DNA of 64,000 nucleotides from Methanogenium sp. (GCA_030595665.1 JAUVCV010000007.1:1-64000), one strand, 5' to 3'. Counted from the first letter of the stretch, positions 17,428 to 25,780 are shown. Numbers and translations: made by a program. The notes: generated by a model from the letters alone, not told the origin.

Positions 17428-18389
17428 ACGTCTCTCCCGGCGACCAGATCGCACCCGCCGCAGAGGGTGCACATGGTCTGTGCCTGTGTGGGGTCAAGCC
17501 CTGCTTTTTTCAGTTCTTCTCTGGCAAATTTTGTTATCCGGAGTATGTCTTCAGCTGTTGGGCGGGGAAGCCCCGGCAGGTTTGGTGAAGGGGAGAGTGG
17601 CCGGATCACAGGAATCACTCCGATCTCTGTGAGACGGTGGATACATGCCTCCATTTCTGTGTATGTCTCTCCCAGACCGAGGATCACATTGGAGAAGACC
17701 CGGTTTCTGCCGAATACAGAGACTGAATCTTCCAGTATGGTCCACGTCCCCTCATAATCAAGGCCGGGGCACATATTTTGGAAAAGGGCCTCTGTCGCGG
17801 TCTCAATATTGAACTTTACCTCACAGGCACCGGCATCTTTGAGTCGCTGTGGGGTGCCCGGTATGGGGTAAATAGAGACGCCAACCGGGATGCCGAAGCC
17901 TGCCACCGCATCCACAACGGCAATGGCCCGTAATTCATCCTCCTCAACAGAGCCTATCACCCCGCTCGTAAGTGAAATTGCATCAATGTCACTTGCCACC
18001 TGTTCAATCATGCCGGTGACCTCCTCAACGCTCTTGATGTGTTTGGGAAGAGAGGGCACCGCACAGTAGCGGCATGAGAAGATGCACCCCTCGGAAAGGG
18101 TGATAAATGCCTGCCGGGGACAGTGGTATCCGGCGTCTTCGATGTGGCCTTCCACATCAATATCCGGCCCGGTGAGGCGTGCACTGCCGTCAGCATCAGC
18201 GGTCAGTTTTAGGAGAGAATGGTCATCAATGGCAAGGCGGATACGGCCATGGGATGTGGCAAAAAAGACCGAACCGGTGCTGCCTGCTCCCGGTCCGGCA
18301 GTAGACTGTCCGGGGTGGAATGGGTAAATCCCCGTGAGGCGCACCGTCCCATATGCAAGAATCCGGGCTTTCAGGGTTCCCCATTGCAT
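17424..18389 (-). CDS. Radical SAM protein with C-terminal cysteine motif
   Basis: The 321-residue protein contains the radical SAM cluster motif CIFSCRYC near residues 103-110, preceded by a beta-rich N-terminal region of about 90 residues. A second cysteine group, CTLCGGC, stands near the C-terminus (about 309-315) and could bind an auxiliary cluster or metal. GIPVGVSIYPIPGTP and VILGLGETYTEME are typical SAM-barrel segments. It overlaps the upstream Mmp11-like gene by 19 bases and the downstream TPP enzyme by ATGA. Its substrate is unknown. Sulfur or carbon chemistry on a coenzyme B intermediate is a reasonable inference from context only. Confidence 0.85.
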   Translation of the reverse strand: MQWGTLKARILAYGTVRLTGIYPFHPGQSTAGPGAGSTGSVFFATSHGRIRLAIDDHSLLKLTADADGSARLTGPDIDVEGHIEDAGYHCPRQAFITLSEGCIFSCRYCAVPSLPKHIKSVEEVTGMIEQVASDIDAISLTSGVIGSVEEDELRAIAVVDAVAGFGIPVGVSIYPIPGTPQRLKDAGACEVKFNIETATEALFQNMCPGLDYEGTWTILEDSVSVFGRNRVFSNVILGLGETYTEMEACIHRLTEIGVIPVIRPLSPSPNLPGLPRPTAEDILRITKFAREELKKAGLDPTQAQTMCTLCGGCDLVAGRDV

Positions 18390-19261
18390 ATGGACAGTGC
18401 CTCATTGTACCGGGTTGCAAACGGGATGGCTGCTGCAGCACCGATGATGCCCCGCCCGTCCAGGCGGATTTCAATGTGCTCACGAATTTCATTGAGATCA
18501 TCCCGGGTGACCTCGCCGCGTTTTACCCGCCACCCGTAATCCATGAGGGGTGCCGGTGAGAACCCGCGGAAGACTGCCATGCCGGTATCATCCGAGAGGG
18601 TATATTCACACAGGAGTTCTTCGAACGCGTTCACCAGTGCTTCGGGTTCTGAGGTCGCAAATTCACATGCCACACCCACACAGTTTTTTGTCCGGTAGGG
18701 CACCGGGAAGAGCTGGACGATGGTGTGGGACAGGTATCTGGTTTCTGTGGTCTGCACTGCTTCAGCGATGTTGTGTGCGAGTGTCCAGGTGGCGCCTTCT
18801 TCCGGAGTGTCGGTGTCATCCACACCAATTATGACCCGTTCACGCCGGGGAAGCCAGATTTGTGCCCCTGCCTCACGCCCGCCGCCACAGGGGTCGCTTG
18901 TTGAACGGATGACGCCTGCTGCTGTTGCCCGGCAGACGGTGGCACCCACACCGCCGCCACCTACGCCGCGGTAGGTGATGCCGATTTCATTGTCGGTGAC
19001 TTCAACCGCGGCAATCCCTGCCGGGAAGTAGGATCCTTCCAGCGGGAGTTTTGTCTCTCCTGCTGAGAGCAGGAAGCGCTGGGTGTTGCCGATCATGCGG
19101 ACAGACTGTACCAGGGGGCTTTTCTGGTAATTGTGGCCGGCCCACATTGCCCCGCCGGTACAGGTGAATTCTTCGATGAGTTCTACTGTTGTGCCGTATG
19201 CATCTGTGACTGCACAGATCTCCGGATACCGGATTGAATACGGGTCAGAGATGTTCGCCAT
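18371..19261 (-). CDS. Methanogenesis marker protein 11-like protein (TiaS-like kinase motif)
   Basis: The 296-residue protein starts at ATG 19261, 17 bases inside the upstream gene. It matches the methanogen-restricted Mmp11 type. A glycine-rich stretch GVGGGGVGATVCRA near 107-120 is followed by the motif IIGVDDTDTPEEGATW near 152-167. The IGxDDTDT motif is shared with the ATP-using domain of TiaS, the tRNA-Ile agmatidine synthetase. Further landmarks are KNCVGVACEFA and SDDTGMAVFRGFSP. It is paralogous to the gene just upstream. The biochemical function is unknown; association with the CoB operon is seen directly. Confidence 0.75.
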   Translation of the reverse strand: MANISDPYSIRYPEICAVTDAYGTTVELIEEFTCTGGAMWAGHNYQKSPLVQSVRMIGNTQRFLLSAGETKLPLEGSYFPAGIAAVEVTDNEIGITYRGVGGGGVGATVCRATAAGVIRSTSDPCGGGREAGAQIWLPRRERVIIGVDDTDTPEEGATWTLAHNIAEAVQTTETRYLSHTIVQLFPVPYRTKNCVGVACEFATSEPEALVNAFEELLCEYTLSDDTGMAVFRGFSPAPLMDYGWRVKRGEVTRDDLNEIREHIEIRLDGRGIIGAAAAIPFATRYNEALSICNGEP

Positions 19262-20201
19262 ATAACCCGGCCGCTTCAATGCCTGCGTTTGCCCAGAGCA
19301 CTGCACCGAGTGCCCCTATTCTGCCCTTCCCCGCACAGGTGTCGATATAGGTGATGCCCAGACGTTTTGCCTCTGCTTCACATTCCTGCTGGTTTAAGAC
19401 TTCGGTCTTCACTTTTGTCATATAGGGTGACTCTTCCGGAAGGCTGATCCCGCGGTATACGGCAATGCCGGTGTCATCACTGACTGCATTTTTCTGGATG
19501 AAGTCGCGCACATAGACAAGTAGTTCTTCGATTTTATCCGGGCGCACGGCGAAATTCAGGGCTGAGCCCACGCAGTTTGTTGTCTTGTCCGGAACCTTTG
19601 GGTTCAGCTGGATGAGGCGCATATTCAGATATTCCACGCCTTCAATCGGGCATGCCTCAGCACACTGGCTGGCAAGCACCCAGGTGGCTCCTTCCTCTTT
19701 GGTATCGGTGTCATCGATACCGATGGTCACTTTCTCATAGCGGGGGGTGAAAATTCGGGACCGGCTGAGACGGGCGCCGCCTATCTTCAGGTCATCTTCT
19801 GATTCATATTCGGTCCGGATGACTCCGGGTGCCTGCGGGAGGCATGCTGCGACACCGACGCCAGCGCCGGCGATACCTGCCCAGGACGTGACAACTTCGT
19901 CACCGCAGATCTCCACGCCTTCGAGTGCCTGGCCGCCCAGTTCCTTGTCGGCAGGGCCAAAACGGGCAGGATAATGACCAATTTTTGCCTGCATGGTCAT
20001 CGATGTACCCTCGACAGTGATGCCGGTGACTGCACCGCCGGCACGCTTCCGGTTCATCACGTCCCATTCAATGGCCCCACGGCACCGGCACTCCTCCAGA
20101 ATCTCTGCCCGTCCTGCGTTTTCATCTACCATCACCAACAGGCGCTGAGAAAAGAGGCGCCCGAATCGTTTCTGTATCTCGTCAGGTGTGAGTATTATCA
20201 T
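19245..20201 (-). CDS. Second Mmp11/TiaS-like paralogue, first gene of the coenzyme B operon
   Basis: The 318-residue protein shares its layout with the next gene: WAGIAGAGVGVAACLPQ (glycine-rich), VTIGIDDTDTKEEGATW, KTTNCVGSALNFAVRP, and SDDTGIAVYRG. The N-terminal 70 residues contain CRCRGAIEWDV and differ from the paralogue. It opens the nine-gene operon. GGTGA precedes the ATG and a TATA box lies at 20251-20258. I cannot tell from sequence which of the two is the reference methanogenesis marker protein 11. Confidence 0.75.
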   Translation of the reverse strand: MIILTPDEIQKRFGRLFSQRLLVMVDENAGRAEILEECRCRGAIEWDVMNRKRAGGAVTGITVEGTSMTMQAKIGHYPARFGPADKELGGQALEGVEICGDEVVTSWAGIAGAGVGVAACLPQAPGVIRTEYESEDDLKIGGARLSRSRIFTPRYEKVTIGIDDTDTKEEGATWVLASQCAEACPIEGVEYLNMRLIQLNPKVPDKTTNCVGSALNFAVRPDKIEELLVYVRDFIQKNAVSDDTGIAVYRGISLPEESPYMTKVKTEVLNQQECEAEAKRLGITYIDTCAGKGRIGALGAVLWANAGIEAAGLYGEHL

Positions 20202-20250
20202 ATGTGTTTGTCACCGAAATTTTCGTTAACAGGATTATCGGCAACAAAGG

Positions 20251-20258
20251 TATTTAAG
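20251..20258 (-). promoter_or_regulatory. TATA box for the coenzyme B operon
   Basis: The minus strand reads CTTAAATA. The expected transcription start is about 25 bases downstream, leaving a leader of roughly 25 bases before the ATG at 20201. No other good promoter is visible within the overlapping nine-gene run that follows. Confidence 0.55.
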
Positions 20259-20278
20259 GAATGCGCAGTGCACCGGAG

Positions 20279-20286
20279 AAAAAAAA
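20279..20286 (-). terminator. T8 terminator after ftr
   Basis: Eight As on the plus strand give T8 on the minus strand, six bases beyond the ftr stop. It separates ftr from the coenzyme B operon promoter. Confidence 0.5.
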
Positions 20287-20291
20287 GAGTT

Positions 20292-21173
20292 TTAGAGAAT
20301 TTCGGAGAGTGAGAATTTGTACGGACCAAGGGTGCCGCCATAGTTTCCGGAGGTGATCAGCTTGATGCCGGGTACGGTGACTGCTGCCTCAACGCCTGCC
20401 TTGGTAGCTGCTTTGATGGCTGCTTCATCAACACCGTCAATCACGATCTCATAGATGCATGCAACACCCTCGGGAACCTTTGTGTCTTCCACCTGGTCAC
20501 GGATGCTTGGGCAGTATTTTTCATTGGTAGTTGCTACCATGAACTTGTATGCCTTTGAACCGACCTTTGAGCCGGATGCGACAACCGGGAATGAGGTGAT
20601 TGAGCCTGGAACAGTCTTAATTGCCTCAACTGCTTTCTCAGATGCCTCGAGTGCTGCTTCAACGGACTCTCCCATGATAAAGAAATTGCCGCCTGCAATG
20701 CCTTTGACAATGCCGAATTGTTCCTCTCCGATGTATTCACCATTCATGATGGGGATGGCCCAGCATTTGCGCCCGCCAACTTCCACTTTGTGCTCAAATT
20801 TGTCACCAAAGAAGTGGAGTTTGACATCGATGCGTTCCTCTGCCTCAGGCATGCCGTCAAAGACTGCTGCGGTAGGTGAGGTGAGGACACACTCTGCAAG
20901 GCGCTCGACAACCTGTTCTTTGAGCTTCTTCTTGCCGCCGGTAAAGAACATGACTGCAACGCCCGGGCGTCCGTCCGGTGTCTCTTCCGGAGTGAGGATC
21001 CGCTCAATCCCTGCTTCACAGGGGCATCCGATTCCTGATGTGGCAAAGCCGGTTGCTTCTGTTGCTGCGTTCACTGCCCATTTCTCATTAATTGCTGTGA
21101 TAATGACACGGCATGCCCAGTTGGAGAATGCCTCTGCATACTCATCTTCGATTAAAACACCATTTAATTCCAT
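20292..21173 (-). CDS. ftr: Formylmethanofuran:tetrahydromethanopterin formyltransferase
   Basis: Ftr moves the formyl group from formylmethanofuran to H4MPT, the second step of CO2 reduction to methane. The 293-residue protein begins at ATG 21173 (MELNGVLIEDEYAEAF), with AGAGG seven bases upstream; the longer open frame carries 30 non-conserved residues. Landmarks include the GFATSGIGCPCEAGIE segment, GRPGVAVMFFTG, FGIVKGIAGGNFFIMG, CPSIRDQV and the C-terminal TSGNYGGTLGPYKF. A TATA-like GCTTATAG on the minus strand at about 21222-21229 is the probable promoter. Confidence 0.95.
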   Translation of the reverse strand: MELNGVLIEDEYAEAFSNWACRVIITAINEKWAVNAATEATGFATSGIGCPCEAGIERILTPEETPDGRPGVAVMFFTGGKKKLKEQVVERLAECVLTSPTAAVFDGMPEAEERIDVKLHFFGDKFEHKVEVGGRKCWAIPIMNGEYIGEEQFGIVKGIAGGNFFIMGESVEAALEASEKAVEAIKTVPGSITSFPVVASGSKVGSKAYKFMVATTNEKYCPSIRDQVEDTKVPEGVACIYEIVIDGVDEAAIKAATKAGVEAAVTVPGIKLITSGNYGGTLGPYKFSLSEIL

Positions 21174-21384
21174 ATTAAACCTCTTGATACCAATCCAATA
21201 TGTGGTGCATTGTCTTACTATAAGCTTTCTTTTTCGCTGTTCTTTGTGGCAGATGAAAGGCAACCGAAGGGGGTGTCGAGAGTATGGTTGATGTCATGTA
21301 TGTCGATATATTCCCTTTTATTATTCAAAGAAATGCTAATTTAGCCTTTTTTTTGCTAAAATGTATGTCCAACAAATGAGATAG

Positions 21385-21392
21385 ATTTAAAT
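21385..21392 (+). promoter_or_regulatory. TATA box for the gene at 21433
   Basis: ATTTAAAT at 21385-21392 is followed by the 21397-21411 palindrome and then by AGAGGAG (21418-21424) before the ATG at 21433. The spacing predicts transcription start close to 21413-21418. Confidence 0.55.
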
Positions 21393-21396
21393 TTAG

Positions 21397-21411
21397 TGAG
21401 ATGAAATCTCA
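21397..21411 (+). promoter_or_regulatory. Candidate operator palindrome TGAGAT-GAA-ATCTCA
   Basis: A perfect inverted repeat with 6-base arms and a 3-base spacer sits between the TATA box and the predicted start of transcription. This is where an archaeal repressor would block RNA polymerase. A half-site-like TGAGAT also occurs at about 21377. No regulator can be assigned. Confidence 0.45.
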
Positions 21412-21432
21412 TATTATAGAGGAGATTGGTAC

Positions 21433-21828
21433 ATGGGCGATTCCGGAGACGTAATGAATTCATATGTTACCCGCGACCTGAGAAAGATGTTCTCACCGGG
21501 TGAGGGATGGAATATTGAGCGAGAGCCTGAGTGCGGCGGTGCATCATTTGCATATGCCGTCTCAAGGAAACGCTTTGGCAAAACAGCATACTATCCTGTA
21601 GATGTCAGCATGGAAGCAGCTGTCTCTGCGGAGAAGGCATGTGTAATACAGCAGCAGTGCGATGTGGCTCGTGAAGCAGGGGTGGCAATTGAACCACTGA
21701 TGCTCTTTGTGCCGACCGGTGCAGATGTTTCCGAAGTGCCTGCTGATGTCATGGTCAAATACCTGAAAGTGCTCAAAGTTGAGAACGGACAGGTCATCTG
21801 GTGGAAGAAGGTTCTTCCTGCAGTATAA
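21433..21828 (+). CDS. Conserved-looking protein of unknown function
   Basis: The 131-residue protein has a good ribosome-binding site and its own promoter. It appears soluble: a charged N-terminal 30 residues, a FAYAVSRKRFGKTAYYPVDVS beta-rich segment in the middle, a helical segment containing SAEKACVIQQQCDVAREAG, then EPLMLFVPTGADVSEVP and a C-terminal basic VIWWKKVLPAV. I recognise no domain. Neighbours are ftr (divergent) and the MoeA pair (convergent), so it is a monocistronic unit, possibly controlled through the palindrome in its promoter. Confidence 0.75.
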   Translation: MGDSGDVMNSYVTRDLRKMFSPGEGWNIEREPECGGASFAYAVSRKRFGKTAYYPVDVSMEAAVSAEKACVIQQQCDVAREAGVAIEPLMLFVPTGADVSEVPADVMVKYLKVLKVENGQVIWWKKVLPAV

Positions 21829-21851
21829 ATTTTTCAAAAATTAATTAAATT

Positions 21852-23714
21852 TCAGGGAATTCTTCTTATTATCCCTGTTTTTTCTGTACGGTATCCGCCA
21901 AGACGGTGCAGTGTCTCTTTGAAATCATCAGAGGCCACCGTATCAAAAAGCATACGGACTTCGGGCATTGTTTCATAAGTCGTTGTTCGTGTCACCAGTT
22001 CATAGCGTTCTGTCCCGATGGGAGTGAACGCAAGTCCAAGGGCCTTTGCTGCACTATATACGCCGATGCCTGCTTCTGCTTCGCCTGAACGGACTGCAAG
22101 GGCTACGGCAAGATGAGTGGTAGCCTCATGATCATATCCTTCGATGGTTGCAGGGTCTGTTCCTTTTTCTTTCAGGAGATGGTCAAAGAGAATACGTGTC
22201 CCAGAGCCCTTCTGGCGGTTGATGAACCGTTTGCCTGGCAATTCATCAAACGTAATCGGTTCAGGTGCGATGATGCCCTGTTCACGCTCTGCTCCGCATA
22301 TGAGGGTGAGTGGTGTTCCGGGTAGATACTTCTCCAGATAGCGGGTATTGTAGGTACCATCATCTGCGAGAAGATGCATCGGTGCCACATGGCAGGTATC
22401 CTGTTTCAGGGAGAGGACGCCCCCCATGCTGCCGGTATGGGTGGGGTGGAGGGTCACAGAATATTTCTGGAGCATGTCACCGAGATAGTCGATACACGGG
22501 TCATGGCTGCCGGTGATGAGGAGAGATTCTGCAGCAGTGTTCCGGGGGACCATCAGGGTTGCCTTCATTTCCTCACCGGCCATTACTCCCTCTTTTCGTG
22601 CGGGAATTTTCATGTAGGCATTGGCACGGACGGCACTCATTTGTACGCCGGCACCGCGGGACTGGGGGACGGCCACCCACCGGTCGCTGACTTTCCCTAC
22701 CGAGAGCAAAACAAATTCATCTGTTCCCCCTGCTGAATCCAGTCGTGTGGAGAGGGCAACAGGGACCGTTTCAGGCACGGGCGGCTGCAGGCCATATGCA
22801 CCCATTATCGGTCCGATGATCTCTCGGATAATGGTGTATGCAGCAAGTGGGTATCCGGGTGTTCCGATGACAGGTTTCCCTTCAATGGTACCGATTATCA
22901 CCGGGCGTGCCGGCTTGATGGCAACACCGTGGATAAACACCTCGCCCAGATCTTCGATGATGGATGCCGTGTAATCACGTGTTCCTTTGGAGGAACCGGC
23001 AGAGATGATCAGCATATCATTCTCCCTGACGGCCCGGATGACTGCCTCACGGATTTTATCGGGTTCATCCGGCACGATGCCGTAATGGGTTGGTTTGGCA
23101 CCAAGGTCACGGAGGCATGCGGCTGCCATCTGCATATTGCTCTCAATAACCTGACCTATTTCCGGTCTGGAGCCTACGGGCACCAGTTCACTCCCGGTTG
23201 CAATGAGTCCTGTCCGCACGGTTCTCACAGGGACTTCTGCGACTCCATATGCTGCCAGTGCACCGATCTCGTGGGGGCGGATACGGTGCGATGAAGGAAC
23301 AATCATCTCAGATTCGCCGATGTCTTCACCCACCGGCCGTATGTGTTGCCATGGGGAGGCGGCCCTGCGAATGAGGTAATGTTCCCCCTCACTCTCCTCC
23401 ACGTCCTCGATCATGATGACTGCGTCGTAATCTGAGGGAACCACATTGCCGGTATTGACCCGCAGGAACTTCTGAAGGATCACCGGGCGTTGTTCACCGG
23501 CACCTATTGTATCCTGGCTCTTCACTGCAATACCGTCCATCGCAGAGAGGTGTACCGATGGGACCGACTGCCGGGTAAAGACCGGTGCTGCCGTCACTCT
23601 TCCCGCTGACTCAGAAATGGGTATCTCCTCTATTGTGGGTATGAACGGGAATGATGAGAGCGTTTTTTTCAGAGCTTCCTCAAGGGAAACCAGTTCGAGA
23701 TATCGTGTTACCAC
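21852..23714 (-). CDS. MoeA-like molybdopterin molybdenumtransferase fused to a periplasmic-binding-like domain
   Basis: The 620-residue protein has two parts. Residues about 1-400 are MoeA-like: SVHLSAMDGIAVKSQDT, the GSSKGTRDYT loop, GTPGYPLAAYTI and a beta-rich C-terminal subdomain. Residues about 405-620 resemble the periplasmic-binding/LysR-substrate-type domain, with GSHDPCIDYLGDML, GSMGGVLSLKQ, and FINRQKGSGTRILFD. No signal peptide is present, so the binding domain is cytoplasmic. This fusion recurs in archaea; the second domain may sense molybdate, tungstate or a cofactor intermediate (inference). It overlaps the next moeA by 7 bases. Confidence 0.88.
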   Translation of the reverse strand: MVTRYLELVSLEEALKKTLSSFPFIPTIEEIPISESAGRVTAAPVFTRQSVPSVHLSAMDGIAVKSQDTIGAGEQRPVILQKFLRVNTGNVVPSDYDAVIMIEDVEESEGEHYLIRRAASPWQHIRPVGEDIGESEMIVPSSHRIRPHEIGALAAYGVAEVPVRTVRTGLIATGSELVPVGSRPEIGQVIESNMQMAAACLRDLGAKPTHYGIVPDEPDKIREAVIRAVRENDMLIISAGSSKGTRDYTASIIEDLGEVFIHGVAIKPARPVIIGTIEGKPVIGTPGYPLAAYTIIREIIGPIMGAYGLQPPVPETVPVALSTRLDSAGGTDEFVLLSVGKVSDRWVAVPQSRGAGVQMSAVRANAYMKIPARKEGVMAGEEMKATLMVPRNTAAESLLITGSHDPCIDYLGDMLQKYSVTLHPTHTGSMGGVLSLKQDTCHVAPMHLLADDGTYNTRYLEKYLPGTPLTLICGAEREQGIIAPEPITFDELPGKRFINRQKGSGTRILFDHLLKEKGTDPATIEGYDHEATTHLAVALAVRSGEAEAGIGVYSAAKALGLAFTPIGTERYELVTRTTTYETMPEVRMLFDTVASDDFKETLHRLGGYRTEKTGIIRRIP

Positions 23715-24910
23715 AGGATCACCTCAACGTCTGCGCCCTTCTCATATCCTTCCCTGCCATCAGGGACGCGGAGCAGCCCGTCACTTTCAATGAGTGTGTT
23801 GGTGAGACCGGATTTGCCGAAGAGTGGATATGCATCGCGGCCCTCGAGCCTGATACGTATATAATCCTCCCGCCCGCGTGCAGACGGGACCGGGGCAGCA
23901 CAGTGGGCAGGCACAGTTATACGTGTGACCTTGCTCCCTGTCATGGCAGCGATGAGCACATCACAAAGTGCCACCAGGACCACATAGGCAGATGCCGGGT
24001 GGCCGGGAAGGCCCAGCACAGGGACACTGTCAATGGTGCCAATGATGGTCGGTTTGCCGGGTGCAAGCGCAATGCCATGTGCATGGACCGTGCCAAGATC
24101 TGCAAGAATATCAGCACACATGTCCCGCTCGCCTTTGGAACTGCCGCCGGAGATGCAGACAAGATCGCACTCGGCGACCGCCTGCCTGATGGCTTTCTCG
24201 AGGGGAGCGCGTTCGTCAGGAATGATGCCATAGATATGTGGGATGAGTCCCCGGGTTTGTGCATACCCGCGACAGAGGTATGTGTTCACGTCCCGTATCT
24301 CTCCGGGTCGGGGTGTCTTATCCGGGCTGATGAGCTCATTCCCTGTGCTGATAATCCCTATAACCGGCTGCCTGCGGACCGACACAGTGGTGATGCCGAG
24401 TGCACCCATGACTCCAAGGTCACGGGGTGAAAGGCGTCTGCCTGCCGGAAACACAATGTCCCCGTTTCGAAAATCATCTCCCTGAAGAGTAAGGTTCTCT
24501 CCTGGTGCGACCGCACGGTAGACGAGGACCTCGTCCCCTGACTCCTCTGCATACTCGATCATCGCAGCAGCATCAGCACCCTCCGGGATGACAGCACCTG
24601 TCGGGACATATCTGCATTCGCCTGGTGCGACATGTCCGGCATCTCCTTCCCCCATACCGACACGACCGGTGATGGTAAGCATGGCGGGCATTGCCTCTCC
24701 TGCACCGACGGTGTCAGCTGCACGGACAGCATATCCGTCCACAACCGTTCGGGTGAATCCGGGTATATCTTCTGCTGCTGTGGCCGGCCGAAAGAGCACT
24801 CTGCCGTATGCCTCAGGAAGAGGTACGATCTCCTCTTCCATGAGTGGTGCAATCCTTCGGAGTATCTCCTCGGCTTCAGAGACAGGAATAAGCTCAAGAA
24901 AAATACTCAT
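23708..24910 (-). CDS. moeA: Molybdopterin molybdenumtransferase MoeA
   Basis: MoeA inserts molybdate or tungstate into adenylated molybdopterin. The 400-residue length fits the family. Landmarks are PGFTRTVVDGYAVRAADT near 53-70, the SGGSSKGERDMCADI loop, PGKPTIIGTI and GLPGHPASAYV. Unlike its neighbour it has no extra C-terminal domain. The pair probably serves the Mo/W-bis-pterin dinucleotide of the formylmethanofuran dehydrogenase encoded just downstream on the other strand. Its ATG overlaps the stop of the small upstream gene by ATGA. Confidence 0.92.
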   Translation of the reverse strand: MSIFLELIPVSEAEEILRRIAPLMEEEIVPLPEAYGRVLFRPATAAEDIPGFTRTVVDGYAVRAADTVGAGEAMPAMLTITGRVGMGEGDAGHVAPGECRYVPTGAVIPEGADAAAMIEYAEESGDEVLVYRAVAPGENLTLQGDDFRNGDIVFPAGRRLSPRDLGVMGALGITTVSVRRQPVIGIISTGNELISPDKTPRPGEIRDVNTYLCRGYAQTRGLIPHIYGIIPDERAPLEKAIRQAVAECDLVCISGGSSKGERDMCADILADLGTVHAHGIALAPGKPTIIGTIDSVPVLGLPGHPASAYVVLVALCDVLIAAMTGSKVTRITVPAHCAAPVPSARGREDYIRIRLEGRDAYPLFGKSGLTNTLIESDGLLRVPDGREGYEKGADVEVILW

Positions 24911-25089
24911 TTGAAACAGCCCAGCTGGCAGCCCCTGATTTTGACCCGGGGGTCACGGCTGTTGCAGTAGCGGGCGATGGCTGTTTTTGAGATGTCATAT
25001 TTCTCAGAGATCTCGAATGCCTGCATACAGGTGATCTCATTTTCAATGGCGTATTCTTCGAATATTTTTGCCAGGTCGTTTGTTGTCAT
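24907..25089 (-). CDS. Small HTH-like protein upstream of moeA
   Basis: The 60-residue protein overlaps moeA by ATGA. Residues about 18-45 look like a helix-turn-helix (QAFEISEKYDISKTAIARYC), followed by a basic stretch and a CQLGCFK tail with two cysteines. It may regulate the moeA operon or bind a metal through the cysteines. I do not recognise a named family. Translational coupling and a plausible fold make it a real gene. Confidence 0.7.
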   Translation of the reverse strand: MTTNDLAKIFEEYAIENEITCMQAFEISEKYDISKTAIARYCNSRDPRVKIRGCQLGCFK

Positions 25090-25504
25090 GCTAACATAAG
25101 GTAGTCTCTTATTGAAATTAGGTTTACTGTGTGGAAATATCAGCGTGCGGATATTATTTTTACTTGTACTGAAAGAAAGAAGCCTGTATCCTGAATTTTT
25201 ATCCGCGGAATGGTGAAAAAATGGGTGTGTGGCATTTTAAACTGAGGATTTAAGGATGGGGGGATAACCGTCATTAAATTGCAGAATACGAGAATATTTT
25301 TTTGGATTTATTTGGTTATTATCGGTGGGTGTGGCTATTTAAAATCAATCGAATAATATTAATATTTAATGATTGTAAATGTTTTTTATCAGAAAATGGG
25401 GGCTATGCTCCGTTCTTTTGGAAGCGCCCTACTTCAATACCTTTATCTATTCTTTCCAACAACTTTTCCTGTAATCGATTTGATCGATACTGGTGCGTGA
25501 AACC
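25090..25504. other. Intergenic region with promoters for moeA and fwd-hdr operons
   Basis: The 415 bases between divergent operons contain no convincing gene. A plus-strand TATA box ATTTAAAA lies at 25337-25344, followed by an AT-rich stretch, so the fwd-hdr transcript probably has a leader of about 135 bases. A further GATTTAAG at about 25247 could be a second promoter. The minus-strand promoter of the moeA unit is less clear. Confidence 0.5.
25337..25344 (+). promoter_or_regulatory. TATA box for the fwd-hdr operon
   Basis: ATTTAAAA lies upstream of a long AT-rich leader. It is the best TATA match ahead of the ten-gene fwd-hdr cluster. Confidence 0.5.
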
Positions 25505-25780
25505 ATGGCATTTGCATTGCATATTAACATGGAGCGGTGTACCGGTTGTAACGCATGTGTGGTTGCATGTCCCGTCGATGCACTGGAGCTGTTTACAGTA
25601 GATCCGGTGACCGATGAGAAGATCTACCAGGTGAAGAATGGCAAGGCCATTGTTCTCGATGTAGATCACGAACTCTGCGCCGGGTGTGGCGTATGTGTTG
25701 AGGCATGTCCATTTAATGTGATACGGCTGGCAGGACCGTGGGATACGAAATCCAAATCCTTGGCAGAAGGTATGGAGTGA
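25505..25780 (+). CDS. Two-cluster 4Fe-4S ferredoxin of the formylmethanofuran dehydrogenase operon
   Basis: The protein is about 91 residues from the ATG at 25505 (a GTG four codons earlier is an alternative). It holds two CxxCxxCxxxCP motifs, CTGCNACVVACP and CAGCGVCVEACP, linked by an insert. It resembles the FwdG/FwdH-type ferredoxin subunits that pass electrons to the tungsten/molybdenum centre. It is the first gene of the fwd-hdr operon, 9 bases before fwdF. I leave the exact subunit letter open. Confidence 0.85.
   Translation: MAFALHINMERCTGCNACVVACPVDALELFTVDPVTDEKIYQVKNGKAIVLDVDHELCAGCGVCVEACPFNVIRLAGPWDTKSKSLAEGME

Noticed and set aside
20455-21291. Long open frame (278 codons) on the plus strand across ftr
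   Set aside because: It is exactly antisense to the unmistakable Ftr protein, is rich in Ser/Thr/Ala shadow composition and has no ribosome-binding site.
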